From: Siphonodentalium dalli
Taxonomy: Eukaryota; Mollusca; Scaphopoda; Gadilida; Siphonodentaliidae
Assembly (NCBI GenBank): GCA_032622095.1
Contig: CP136066.1
Coordinates: 99,903,319-99,967,318 of the forward strand
DNA length: 64,000 nucleotides
Direction: 5' to 3'
The translations under genes were made by a program, and so were the position numbers. The notes beneath the pieces are model-generated. The model worked only from the letters and a program-made list of their open reading frames with translations. It was not told the origin of the DNA and searched no databases. Below are positions 21,843 to 33,609 of this stretch, one piece after another. Position 1 is the first letter of the stretch. Every line of letters begins with the position of its first letter.

Positions 21843-23971
21843 CAGGGGAGTGTGGGGGTGAAAAATAATTACACATATAGGGCCCAAACAGTTTTTTTCC
21901 GACCCCGAGGGACCCACCACCCCAAAAAATATTTTTTTCCTCCAAAATTTTGGGACCCACCCCTCCCCCTTTCTCATGTTTTTATCAAAATTTCAGAGGT
22001 ATTTTTTAGGCGTTCTTCAATAACTGTGTTCACTACCTTTCAATCCCATTCCACTATCCTTTTTTGGTGCAAACTCTTGCTGCGTACCATTAAGACTCAA
22101 GCAATAACATGCTTAATTGATAAACACATCAGAATAACGAAAAATAAACTGAATTTCCAGGTGTTTTCAGTATCTAACAACAATAATAAAGCATTGTGTA
22201 GGTACACTATATGTCACAAATCACCCTAGACCCCAGTATAGCCTAATTTATCGAGTGTGTTGTGTCTGATAGAGAACACTGGCCAGTGTAAATAATGGTA
22301 AACAGGTCAGGGGTTCCACAATTATTTGTGCATGACCAAAAAACTCTTTAGTCTTATACACCGGGTGGGGAGGTATTAGTCAGCGGGTATATAGTTGATG
22401 CCTCGAGCCGTCCGTCCGTATGAACATTTTGCATTATAACTCAAGAGTCTGTTGTTATATTTAGATGCCCTATGGCATCACTGTGCACAATTCATCAAGT
22501 TCAGTATGAAGACTGTCGATGTATCAAAACCAAGAGCTCCTTGCACTAACATGCCATACGCATGTCCAGCATGTGATGTCGTATAATGGACATATTTCGT
22601 TGAAACTCATTATCGGTTGAAACACCCGGGTTTCAGTTGTCCCGTGAAAGTTCTTGATTCCGAGAAAGACAGAATGGTCAAACACTAACCATCAGAATAT
22701 TTTTAATTCATAAAAACTGAATCTCCACTATATCAACTCATGATCAACATTGTCTACTTTGTAGGCCTGGCTTAATTGTATTTGGTTTTCCACAAAATTA
22801 GATATAATTTTATCTGTTGCATTGTATGCACCACCCTTATCATAATTCAGCAATAGCTTGGTCAGTATACTAGTTGCAGTGCAACTAGTACAGATCATTT
22901 AGATGACTTTATAACCATAATGCCAATTTTAACAATATTACATATATCTAGTGAAATCCATTGTGGCTCACAACGTGACTGCTTTTGACTAACCATATCA
23001 GTAAAGGCAAATAGAATGTGTCTTCCTAAATGTTATCAAATGTTCAAGAACTGTGGAGCTTCAGTGGCTATGGATTTTAAATATTTGTATGTACATTTAT
23101 GAACTAGAGTCTGCAGTATAGTCTGTCAGATTTTATTCTTGATTTTACTTTTAGTTTGAACTTTGAAGACATTGAAGAATGTCATTTCTCAATGTATCTG
23201 AATGCATCACATTATTTCAGTTCATCTATCTGTAAGTGATAATAGTATACAATTAGTATTTTAGTTTAGTCTTGTTGAGCAGTAAAGCACCAAGATGAAG
23301 TTCGGAAATTCAATGAGAATAGCGTCACCTTCAGTTTGGATTGTCTGAGCAGTAAACAGTAATGGTCATTAACCATAACCAGTTTAATTGGATAATTGTT
23401 GCAAATTAACATTACTTGCAATCATTCAAGATGAGAAATAACCAGAAGGAATGAATTTGATTACATGCCAGAACAAGACAGTATTTCAGACATTGTAAAT
23501 TTATGAGATACCCTTTTCAATTTCATGTTATGCAACAATCAGATTAATGATATCTAGTCATCATTGAGTATTCACCATGTAGTATCCAATTTGTGATACA
23601 GTTTTTTTGTTTTATTACTTTTATTCAGGTAATACAACTGGGTAATATATTAATTTTGTTACTAAATATTTCTTCCGTTGATCATAAGTTTCCTGAACAC
23701 AATTACGGTGGTCCACTGTGAAGTGGGCCGGGATCCTGTGAAATCCAGAATGTTGCTAAATCTTAAGCTAAAGAGTCACTATAGCTGCCTATATAGCTCT
23801 ATAGCAACAAGCATGGTACTAACATGATTACAAACAACATTACATGGTCAGTACTAGTAAATTGTTTGGAAAAAAAAACATTTTGGAAACAATTTACAAG
23901 CACGATTATTTCGGCCTCTGGACCACCCACCCCGACCCTATATACGGATTTTTTTTGCAGACCCCCCCTGA
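21843..23971. mobile_element. 2.1-kb insertion with CACGTG target duplication
   Basis: Copy 2 has an uninterrupted site (ACCACGTGTTAG, 63514-63519 for CACGTG). Here CACGTG occurs at both edges (21837-21842 and 23972-23977), with ends CAGGGG...CCCCTGA. The inner ends share weaker similarity (ATATAGGG, GACCCACC/GGTGGGTGG). CAGGG ends recall hAT elements, but a 6-bp duplication is short for hAT. No transposase; the interior is AT-rich with no recognised gene. Confidence 0.82.
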
Positions 23972-24340
23972 CACGTGTTAGTTTTATACAATAGAATCTA
24001 AATAAAACATAAAATAGGGTTTTTTTAAACATTGGTTTGGAAGCCTGAATACATCTTTAGAACTAGAACAATTTATTTACACACATAAAATTAAAAATAG
24101 GACATTTTGAGATTGTTTTTTTAATAATTTCAATAAATCAATGTCAGGCGGAATGTGCCTGGACTAATAATCGTCCTCTTACTAACTGTCGTTACTAGCA
24201 TTAGATATACTAATGAATAAACTACAAGTATATACATTGTAGTAGATATTCACATTTAGATGTGAAGTGTTGAATATCAACTGACAGGTGAACACAATTT
24301 TCATGAGTACCGGTAATATATTAATATATATATATATTAA

Positions 24341-24834
24341 AGGTACGGTTGGCCTTGACGGTGGGTATCCTGTGAAAATATTTCCACCCGTCAAAAACCG
24401 ACACAAACAGAAAGAACAACAAAATGTAGACAGACTTTGTCCGTATACAAATAAGAAATATCGCATAAACAGTATGGTATTGTCATATCTTTGACCATTG
24501 TTATGTAAACAAAGCCATAAAAAGTTACTTTTCTGGTGTTTGTTTATATTATGATGGTAAACATAAAGAGCGTTCTTTGTTGGTGAATTCCTGATATGGA
24601 ACGAATAAAGAGCGTTTATGCAATTTGTGTGTGATTAGCCAGCAGCATTGTGTTGTCTTCTGTAACACAATCAGGCTCTTGCTTAGGTAAAATATAGTAA
24701 ATCTTTATGATAACATGCTGTTAACGCGATGGTCATGGTATATATGAACGAAACTGTATGCGTTTTAATGTTTTTCTGTTTACGGTGATTGGAACAAATA
24801 TGAATATTTTCGACAATTAAGGCCTCACGTGCCT
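24341..24834. mobile_element. 494-bp TTAA-flanked element
   Basis: Absent from copy 2, where ATATTAATCTTAAGG is continuous (about 63880). Here TTAA flanks both ends (24337-24340, 24835-24838). The inverted ends are AGGTACGGTTGGCC and AGGCACGTGAGGCC. The interior holds AATAAAGAGCGTTT, also seen near 40780. A TTAA target suggests a piggyBac- or Kolobok-type non-autonomous element. Confidence 0.82.
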
Positions 24835-24939
24835 TTAATCTTAAGGTTGACAAACATACATTTATTAGTTCCCATGCAAATATTTGGTATTCAAATGTTA
24901 TGTCAAAAATCAACCCAAATTAAATAGGGTGTACCAACG

Positions 24940-26650
24940 AATGGACTTATAAACAATAAACGTAAATCAAAGGTAGTCCAAACTAGACAGGTGCATGCCA
25001 GAAAAAAACTAAAAAACTTTAGTGTCAAACTTTTGGGTGTTGTTGATAGTTTAGACATATATGTTGAGAATAAAATCTCGGGCCACCCTGCAAAAGTCCC
25101 TGTATTGAAAATAAATAGCGAAGTTCAAATTCAAATATGTTTATTCTCATTAAACCATATATACAATACAGTATTTGAGAAAAAATAATAAAGTGAAATA
25201 CATGTAATGAAATATATATACATAATACCCGACGTGTTATAGGTATCTCGAGGTGTATGGTGATTTTTCGTCATTTGGCTGCATAACATTATCCTTATTA
25301 TACATTGAGAGAGACTGTAAAAGTGACACATCAAGCCATTCTGATCCTAATATGGGAGAAACTTTTGATATAATATATATATATATATGGTCATATATGT
25401 TTGACGTGCACAGGTCTGAGACAATCTCATCACATTTCCTCTTTAGTGTAATTAATGCATGGATCAGTTTTGACACAGAACTCTGTTGTATATAGGAATG
25501 TACACGTATGATTCAGGGGAGAAGCTCATATCGAACATGTTGACAACACCTGGATGTTTGAATTGACCCATTAGTCGAGATTCCACAAAACTTATTGTTA
25601 ATGCTTAGTTCTAGAAATTAGATCTTCCAAGAATACAATATATATTGTTGTGTAGTTTATATACATATATATATAATTCATAAGTATGTGATTAATGTCG
25701 ATCGGGTACTTTGTGATACAAATAAGGCGAACGGGTCTATTGTGTCACTTTAACTGGTCAATCATCCTTTCACAACTGGATGGTCTCGCCGAGCGAGCAT
25801 CCAGTCATCAAAGGTTTACGTGATTGATAACGGATAACTATATTATACAGCCTATCGGGATGACACCACTCACCGAGACACACAATCACATCAGGCTGGG
25901 CGGGGGCATATGCAGGCAATCTATCGCTCTCATCGCATCGATGATTCAGACAGCTATAAACGCACGATTTAGTCGAATTTTCACGGGGTTATTTCGGTCG
26001 GTGTGTGATCTCTCGGGGCCGGGTCTTTCGGTTTTCGGTAATCGTCGATTGCAGTCTGTGCTGAAAGCCGATGGACACGCTTGGTTATTGGTGAGTGAGT
26101 GAATTTTAAAAGTATAAATCTTTAAACCAATAACGTATACGACTTTATTTTGGATACTCTTATCACCATGGACTGTTGTATATATACTGTCTCTGGGAAT
26201 TGTATTATATAATGATGTCTTTATGGTTACTGTATTATAAGCTTGGTTCCCGGAGAGATCACAATATTAAATGCACATGTATACATGGACCATTTTTTTC
26301 AATGTAGCCGTATACAATCGAGGCAGTGATTAAAGTGACACGACATGGTATTATGTAAAATTAAATCATAGTCTTCGGTTCAAGTTCAAGTGTATATTGT
26401 CTCATATAATCTTCAAAAAGGAATCACGTCAGCTATATGCCACTTTAACATTCTACCTGCCTTACTTACACCGATTTATGCGGTGCGAGTTCACCACTAC
26501 CTGCAGGTTTGCACCGATGGTGCGGGTACATCTCTGTAAACTCACGCGGACCGTCCGATGGTCCATTTCCCACATTGGGCACTCAGTATATTTGTGGGGT
26601 TGGGGGGGGGGGGGTGTATGGGTCTCATTTGGTGACTAATCAAATAAAGG
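24940..26650. other. No recognised gene; short microsatellites
   Basis: AT-rich sequence with small TA tracts, a slightly GC-richer patch at 25860-26100 without exon signals, and a run of 12 G at 26603-26614. Confidence 0.4.
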
Positions 26651-26655
26651 AATGT

Positions 26656-28931
26656 CGATATACATCTATACTATACTATACTGCTGGTCATTATTTTTTC
26701 ATTTATTAATTTTATGAAACGATAGACATTGTGCAGCACCTGAGATTTATTGTTTTTCATAAGTGAGATGAGTTTATCGTCATTTGGGTGTGTATAATAG
26801 TATCGCGGAATAAATTTAACCCTGGTATCGTTGAGACTCTCACATATCAGTAGTGTGTGGTATTCGCTTCCAATAGACTTTCCACATAACGTGCACGTGT
26901 TACTGGTGGGAAAGTTTTTCCAACTTGACGTTTCAATTGCCAATCGATGATTTCGCGTGCGGAATCGCAACAACGATAATGCTTCGTTTGTTGGGAGCTT
27001 TAGAAGGTAAATTTCTTCTTCAAATTCGTTTTTGATCATTCTATAGAATTGGTATTTGTCAGAGGAATTAATTATGGTTTGCCATTCCTGTATATATTCA
27101 TCTCTTAGCTTCACTTTGATTGTCTGACGAAACCAGTTTTCCCTTATAATATTATGGGACAACCAGATATGCGACAATCCGATATAATTGAGTGTAGTTT
27201 GTATATAGCGGATCCAACCGAGACCAGTTTTGTGTCGGTTTATCATGTTGTGTATAGTGGCATACAAGATATAAGATATTTTAGTTTGATTTCCGCTCAC
27301 TAGTCGTGACCAATAGTTTAATATTCTACTTTTAATTTTACTCGTTATCGGTAGTAAGCCTGTTTCTCCATAAATCATCGCCGTCGGTGTTGATTTTTTA
27401 AGTTTTAATACAAATTTGAGGAACCATAATTCAGTGCGCTTAATTATTTCATTGTTGGCCACTCCCCACACTTCACAGCCGTATGTCAATATTGGTATAA
27501 CCGTTTTTTCATAGAGTTCGATAATACACGTCAAAGGGAGCTTCCATTTTCTAGCTTTGGAAATAATAGAAAACATAGCATGTTTGGCTTCATCACATCT
27601 CCTTTTCTTTTCGGCTACAAAAGAACCATTATTTGAAAAGATCACACCTAGATATCTATATTCTTTTTTTACTTCAATTGGTTGATCATTAATTGTGAAA
27701 TTGATTTTGGAATTTCTATCGTGACCGAATATCACAATATTGCTTTTGCTGTTATTTATTGTCAGCTTCCATTTTTCACAGTAAGCGGCATATGCATTTA
27801 ACATATTTTGCAATTCCTTTGGGCTATCAGCCAGTAGGACGGTGTCGTCGGCATACAACAGGCACATTATTTTGATATGTTCATGAAATGTGGTTTCATT
27901 TAGGTCAGCTAACGCAATACCCTTCTGGTCCATGTCATATAAATATGTTTCAAGGTCATTGAGGTAGATCGAGAACAGTATTGGTGATAGGTTCTCTCCT
28001 TGCCTTACACCCATTTCACATGAGAAGGAAGGAGAGCACCTACCCCCAAGAGATACACACGATTTTATTCCATTATACATGTTCATTATTAGGTGGAGGA
28101 CCCGTCCTTTAATTCCTATTTCTAAAAGTTTTCTCCATAGTCCAACTCTCCAGACGCTATCAAAGGCTTTAGACAGGTCGATAAAAGCACAATATAAACT
28201 CATTTTTTTCTTAATTTTTGTCATTTCAATTAGGCTATGTAATGAGAAAATATGATCTACTGTTGAGTAATCTTTTCTGAACCCAGCTTGGTTTTCTGAT
28301 AATAATTCGTTTATTTGTAGGAATGTATATATACGATTACTTAGGATTGCTGTAAATAATTTCGCCACACAGCTAACTAGTGTAATGGGTCTGTAGTTGT
28401 CAGGATTTTTAGGATCTTTGGATTTAAAAATTGGGTGGATAACGCCTATTCCCCATTCATCAGGTATGAAGCCAGTTCGCAAAATCAGATTGAATAGTCG
28501 AAAGTACAGTGGTTTCATCTGTTCGAAAGTAGCTTTTATATATTCACATCGTATATTATCAACTCCCGGTGATTTTCCAAGTTTCAGATTCCTCACCACA
28601 TCCTCAATTTCCGTTAAAGTAAAATCAACGTCGAGTGAAGATGTTTCAAACTCATGCTTAAAATCGTCCCCGGTATCGGAGGTGCATACATTCTTTTCTT
28701 TGAAATATTCATAGAACTCTGTTAAAGATGGGGTTGTTTCAGTTAGTTTACTATTTTTATTTTGGTTGAGCAATTTCCAATATTCCCTGGGGTTATCAGA
28801 TTTCATTTTTCTTAATTTTGCATTAAAATCAACATCGTATTTTCGTTTGCCAAGTCGCAGTGCATGTTTATATTTATTCCTAGCATCTACCATTTCTCGC
28901 TGTAGTTTTGCGGTTTGGTGTTCAAATGTTC
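26656..28931 (-). mobile_element. 5'-truncated LINE with (TATAG)n tail
   Basis: The element holds one long reverse-transcriptase frame and ends in a short tail of TATAG units (about 26656-26690 on the plus strand). The tail is so close that the TAG stop lies inside it. Upstream of 28931 an in-frame TGA precedes TFEHQTAKLQRE; no endonuclease domain is seen, so the copy is truncated at its 5' end as usual for target-primed reverse transcription. No target duplication could be fixed. Confidence 0.9.
26671..28893 (-). CDS. LINE ORF2 fragment: reverse transcriptase, 740 aa
   Basis: The protein copies element RNA into DNA at the target site. The reverse-transcriptase motifs are all in order: NYRPI (166-170), NQAGFRK (201-207), FIDLSKAFD (237-245), GVRQGENLSP (295-304), YADD catalytic site (347-350) and YRYLG (412-416), then YGCE (471-474). 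A C-terminal Cys/His cluster CTLC...H....C (667-684) follows RTRNHRLAIE, as in many LINE ORF2 proteins. The N-terminal endonuclease is missing. No internal stop was found over 740 codons, which suggests a fairly young copy. The clade is not assigned. A paralogous C-terminus lies at 54029-54523. Confidence 0.96.
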   Translation of the reverse strand: MVDARNKYKHALRLGKRKYDVDFNAKLRKMKSDNPREYWKLLNQNKNSKLTETTPSLTEFYEYFKEKNVCTSDTGDDFKHEFETSSLDVDFTLTEIEDVVRNLKLGKSPGVDNIRCEYIKATFEQMKPLYFRLFNLILRTGFIPDEWGIGVIHPIFKSKDPKNPDNYRPITLVSCVAKLFTAILSNRIYTFLQINELLSENQAGFRKDYSTVDHIFSLHSLIEMTKIKKKMSLYCAFIDLSKAFDSVWRVGLWRKLLEIGIKGRVLHLIMNMYNGIKSCVSLGGRCSPSFSCEMGVRQGENLSPILFSIYLNDLETYLYDMDQKGIALADLNETTFHEHIKIMCLLYADDTVLLADSPKELQNMLNAYAAYCEKWKLTINNSKSNIVIFGHDRNSKINFTINDQPIEVKKEYRYLGVIFSNNGSFVAEKKRRCDEAKHAMFSIISKARKWKLPLTCIIELYEKTVIPILTYGCEVWGVANNEIIKRTELWFLKFVLKLKKSTPTAMIYGETGLLPITSKIKSRILNYWSRLVSGNQTKISYILYATIHNMINRHKTGLGWIRYIQTTLNYIGLSHIWLSHNIIRENWFRQTIKVKLRDEYIQEWQTIINSSDKYQFYRMIKNEFEEEIYLLKLPTNEALSLLRFRTRNHRLAIETSSWKNFPTSNTCTLCGKSIGSEYHTLLICESLNDTRVKFIPRYYYTHPNDDKLISLMKNNKSQVLHNVYRFIKLINEKIMTSSIV

Positions 28932-28989
28932 ATAATTTCCAATCACTCGACGCACCATACTCCATTTTGTTAGAAGGGATATAACTCTA

Positions 28990-29620
28990 AAGCAAACATT
29001 AACTCGATTTCGTCTGACCAATTGCAGATGCGATTATGTAATCAATTAATATTAAGTGAATATTAATCATCAAATGGACAGTTTGAACAAAATATTAAGA
29101 AACGGTAATTTTAATGAACATTCCATGAACACAGCGACCCACAGTAAAGAGCAGAACCCTGATTGTTTAAAACATTTATGACCTTGGTTTTACGGCAACA
29201 GTGACAACACTGTTTTGTGTTTACAAATTTACACAAAATTGCACGATTCTAGCGATCTAACTGTAATAAACGTACAGTTGCGCGTGCTGCTGCGCGGATG
29301 GACACATAATTTAAATAATTGTGACGAAACGATATCGATTGCCATAATTATTTTCATTGACTTCGGCGCGATTCATTTTTTAAAGTTTCGGAAATTACAG
29401 GATATTTCAGTCAAAATTGTGTTTATTCTGACCAAAAAAGCATGACACTTGGAACGGAATGTTGTCAAGATTCTGTTGGTATGTGTAAATAGTGTTGGTT
29501 CATACAGGAAATGTTTGGAAATCGTTCTAAAAGTAGAAAACTTAATTTCGAAGTGACGATATATTTTTATTGTCGTAAACAAACACTTGGAGAGGAACAC
29601 GTGGAAGTTCAGCTCGGATC
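28990..29620. other. No recognised feature
   Basis: AT-rich sequence between the LINE and the recombinase locus. No exon or structured repeat seen. Confidence 0.4.
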
Positions 29621-29625
29621 TGGAA

Positions 29626-31028
29626 TTATTTACTGTTCACATGGAATTTCCATAGCTCATTCGACTGGAATATGCCGTCATGCTCATCATCTGAGTCGAT
29701 AATTGGTAATATTCTTCTTCGTTTTACTGGTTTATTTACAACTCCTTCCACATAATCGTTGGCAAGTCCTTTTTGTTGCTCGACTTCAACCATGTTTGAT
29801 CCGTAGAAATTGAAGTGGAATGTGCAGTCCCTGTTATCTCTTATCACGACTTTCTTGTTAGAGCCCATGCCTGATTTTGTTACTGTCATTGACTTTTGGG
29901 AAGAGGCGACAAAGTGTGTGTCCAGTTCAAAGTTTTGGTTATTTGTTGACACCGATGATGTTGAAATACATGTGGAATCATAATTCATTTCATGTTGAGC
30001 TTGATGATTCATACTAGTAACAGTAGAACATGAAGCAGAAGCATGATTCTGAGATACTGGTTTTGGTGCCGTTGAATGTCGATACGGAAAACCGCATAAC
30101 TCTCTTGACTCCAGGGGGCGCATTAGAGAAGTTTTTATCGCTTTCTGTTGCTTTTCATTCAACTTACTGTAATTATTGGCACTGCCTACATTCCTGTGTC
30201 CACTTATTTGGATAGTACAATTAGCAGGCAGTCCCATATCGTTACATTTCTGCATCATATGTTTGCGTACACTGTGATTTGTTATTTTCCCCGCATCTTC
30301 TTTCTGCATTATTTCATCACATTTTGATTTCATTTTCTTTACTAGACCGTAAATATGGTTCACTCCCATATAGGAAGTTTTTGAACCAAGGTAGATTGGG
30401 ATTTTTCGTATAGTTTATCTCAAGGAAGAATGGCGAGTCAGGTGTACACAAGGCAGGAGTTCTTTTGTCTCTATATATTTTGTAAGCCCGTACTGGACAG
30501 CGTTGCATATCTTCCATATAGTGCCATGCCCTTGGTTTAAATTTCCTAATATTTGTTGGATCTGTGCCTGTTCCGAGTTTTAGTTTGCCGCTCGCGTACA
30601 TGCTCCAAATATTCATCACAATCCTCATCTGTAGAAAGGCTTATGTCACCCCATGTTAGGCTACGGTGTTCTCTGCTACCGCGCATTCCAAGAACCACTG
30701 AGAATGTTACATGAAGGAAATTCACTATCTGGTTGGGTGTGTCGGTTCCCATCTGACCTGTCTTGAAGAAGTATTCAATGTCTTCATCAGTCAATTCATC
30801 CGATTCATTCGGTTTATTACCACGACCAAGAGATTTTAGATATTTCATCTTCGCAACAGCCTTGTTACTGTGTCGAATCAGAGGGTTCTTATTGACGGTG
30901 TGGGGATAGTGCTGTGGACGTAAATAACGCTCCAAACTGGACACACACCCTCGAATAGTGGAAGGTTCATAATCGTCCCCATTGGTTTTTTTCACAACAC
31001 TGAGGAAATTCCCTTTATCACTTTTCAA
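29626..31028 (-). pseudogene. Crypton/KIAA1958-like tyrosine recombinase, two frameshifts
   Basis: Three overlapping minus-strand frames (31028-30546, 30628-30317, 30369-29626) together give one protein of the family that includes Crypton transposases and the domesticated KIAA1958, ZMYM and QRICH1 domains. Visible in order: an N-terminal SAM-like part (STIRGCVSSLERYLRPQHYP), the first catalytic Arg region (GMRGSREHRSLTWGDI), GTDPTNIRKFKP, PWFKN, the HxxR box (TNHSVRKHM), and the His/Tyr end (ISGHRN...NNYSKLNEKQQ). A low-complexity Ser/His/Gln-rich tail with KPVKRRR follows. All catalytic positions survive, but shifts near 30580 and 30365 break the frame. An intron at one break is possible but no clear splice sites were seen. 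Confidence 0.85.
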
Positions 31029-31029
31029 T

Positions 31030-31570
31030 TCAATTCAACAAGAAATCCTTATAAATCACGGCTAAGTGTGTAATTAAAATACATAATTTCTATTGATATA
31101 TACGAAATGGTCGACAAGGAAGGCTGAATACAACGACAACACACTGTTGAATTATCGTTTATTTTTCATTGTTACCCGTTATTTGGTTATTGTTAAAACT
31201 GTTCTGTTCAGCTGCAGGTGGGTATCTTATCTTTTGCCCATCGTTTTGATTCTTGGTTCGATACGTGTTTGGTTTGTATATTGTTTCATTTTAAATTATT
31301 ATTCGGGAGTTTCCATTTGCATTTTCTGGTTATGTTGTTTGGTAATTGACGTTACATTTCGGTGTTAGCTACATATCAAACATTTCAAGTCTTTTTGAGT
31401 TTTTCTGTTTCCAATTCTTGTTAGAAGGTTGCTAAAGTTGCTCTTGTTCTGTTAGTTATGTTAGATGTAGTTGACATAGTCCTAGTGTTCTATACCGCAT
31501 GTTGGTTACATTATTGCTTCTGTTTTCTAAATCGTTCTCTCGTATCCTGACTCTGGCTTTGGTTCTAATT
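31030..31570. other. Divergent intergenic region
   Basis: T-rich sequence between the minus-strand recombinase and the plus-strand Cys/His-rich frame. No exon is supported. It could hold the shared promoter if both belong to one element. Confidence 0.35.
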
Positions 31571-31574
31571 CCAG

Positions 31575-32590
31575 AGAGGTCAAGAAGCCCTTCCTATCAT
31601 CTCTTGGTGATGGCAGTAAAAGAATTTTAAGGTGTACTTTATGTGACAAGACATTCGACAACGCGTGGGATTTGCAAAGATGCCCCATACGATGCATTCA
31701 GAAAGTGCGAAGAGTCGCCTCCAACACGATTTCGAGAGTTCGATATATGTGCATGAATCGTGCAGAATATATCATTTCTTACACGGATACGACGGAAGGG
31801 GGGTAAAACACTTGATTCCCATATCGAAGGAACACAGGACGAGGAATCAGCTTCAAATACATCAATGTCAAAACAAGAAGAAATTCGTTTGTTTTTGTGT
31901 GATGATCTTTGTACAATCGACCATCAGCCATATAATGAAGGTGGATTTGTCGGTGTTCAGAAGTGCGTTCTGCAAACAAACTGCTTGAACAAATGCGCGA
32001 AAAGTTACCGAAGTCTGACGATAAATTACTCGCCGCCGCTAAAAGACTAGACATTTTATTAAGTGGTGCCTCTTATGACATTTTCGCCGCCGACGTGTAC
32101 TACCACAAGATATGTTACAGCTGGTTTATGTATAGGTATATTCCCATTGGCGGTGAGCTTGATCACGTTGAACGCGACGCCGTAGTTGATGAGTTTCTGG
32201 AGATGGTAGAGACTCGTGTTGTGCGAGACAAGGATGCCATTCTTCTGACGGAGCTTCTTAAAGATGCGGACGAGATAGCAGATAAACATGCTGTGCAGAT
32301 CCCATGTAAATTGAAATACACCAACAGACTTAAGGATACAATTCAACGCAAGTTCGGATGTCTGGTGGACTTCCTGACCATCGGCATACATGTTGTTTTA
32401 TTTCGAAGGATGTAAACCCTCCACTAACAACGAGGCTGTCAGCACTTTCGTCCGGCAAAAATACGGTCTACGATCAAGGATAAACAGCACATCGACTGGA
32501 AAATCTGTTGATGGATTTTATCAGCAAAAGACTGAGACACCGGAGATGAAAGACAAAGTATTTTTGCCACAATATCCAAACCAAAAATAA
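31575..32590 (+). pseudogene. Cys/His-rich invertebrate repeat-family ORF, several frameshifts
   Basis: Pieces in three frames make up a known but unnamed invertebrate family. They run: ILRCTLCDKTFDNAWDLQ (zinc-finger-like), then HDFESSIYVHESCRIYHF, SMSKQEEIRLFLCDDLCTID, KSDDKLLAAAKRLDILLSG with YYHKICYSWFMYRYIPIG, VDEFLEMVETRVVRDKDAI, and finally FEGCKPSTNNEAVSTFVRQK. The 150-codon frame 31963-32415 is the longest intact part. In other genomes such proteins are long, multi-copy and often adjoin mobile elements. Frame changes near 31680, 31960 and 32385 make this copy non-functional. Function unknown. Confidence 0.6.
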
Positions 32591-32839
32591 AGACCGGTTT
32601 GGAAAAGAGGAAGAACGATTCAAAAGTGATTTATATACTGAAAGACAGGCAGGCATTCGGTACACTAGTCGGTAAGGCTGTGTCTTCAGAGGAGGCCCAT
32701 TCCTATCCGCTGACATCGATATCACTGGCTTTGGCAACACCTGAATGCCACCTGAATGCGATCTTAGGCAAAGTTTTTTTTACTAATTCATAATCTAAGA
32801 ACACCATTGTGTTATGTTAATAAGTCTAACTTTCAGTCA

Positions 32840-33600
32840 TAGCAACATTACACATGATAGGAAAATTTACCATATGGCGGTCATTTTGGATTTTGGCCGC
32901 CGTTTTTAGATATCATTCATCAGTAATGTTGACAATTTATTAGTTTTATTGTTAATGCATCATCAAGAACAATTAAGACACAAATACATCAATTGTCCGT
33001 ACTGATAAGATTAATCTTCAGACCCAGAAATATTACACATGATAGGAAAATTGACCATATGGCGGCCATTTTGGATTTTGGCGGCCATTTTGAAACATCA
33101 ATCATCATCGTGGTCAATTTATTAGTTTTGTTATTAATACATCATTAAGAACAATTAAGACACATACATCAAAGGTCCGAGCTGATAAGACTAACGTTCA
33201 GTCCCAGAAACATTTGACATATAATAGGAAAATTGACCATATGGCGGCCATTTTGGATTTTAGAGGCCATTTTTAAATGACATTGACCATTAATGTGGTC
33301 AATTTATTATTTAGTTTTATTATTTCATCACCTAAGAACAATTAAGACGTACATACATCAATGATTCAGTCCCAACAACATTATACATGATAGGAAAATT
33401 GGCCATTTTGCATTCAAATTATCATGAATAAGGTTGGTTTATATCAAGTCATCATCTAACAATAGATTAGTCGGGCATATATCAATGTTTCATGCTGATA
33501 AAACTAAATTTCAGCACTAACAATGTGACATAAGATAGGAAAATTGGCCAAATGGCGGCCATCTTGGATTCAAGGACATTTTCAAGGTGGCCCAATTTTT
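32840..33600 (+). repeat. ~180-bp tandem array with ATGGCGGCCATTTTGGAT
   Basis: ACATGATAGGAAAATT-type markers occur at about 32850, 33036, 33218, 33385 and 33533. Units share ACCATATGGCGGCCATTTTG, then GATTTT, and AAGAACAATTAAGACACA. The last two units are shorter and more decayed. Confidence 0.9.
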
Positions 33601-33609
33601 TATTTTGAA

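Larger units (their letters stand above)
18238..24932 (+). repeat. Segmental duplication, copy 1
   Basis: From TATTCTTGGTGCTAGTAGCA onward this block is matched in the same orientation by 48236-64000. Similarity runs through the CCCCCGCAACAAAATC repeat, the recombinase fragment, a 65-bp tandem pair (20334-20464; 50293-50428), a coding exon and an AT-rich tail ending CCAAATTAAATAG. By-eye identity is mostly about 93-97%. Copy 1 has two insertions missing from copy 2 (21843-23971, 24341-24834); copy 2 has one missing from copy 1 (50633-62329). A direct repeat 30 kb away could be a true duplication or two copies of a large repeat. Confidence 0.97.

Noticed and set aside
31093-31368. 91-codon hydrophobic frame that could be a membrane protein
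   Set aside because: It lies in T-rich intergenic DNA, which yields Phe/Leu/Val-rich frames by chance; no family or splice support.
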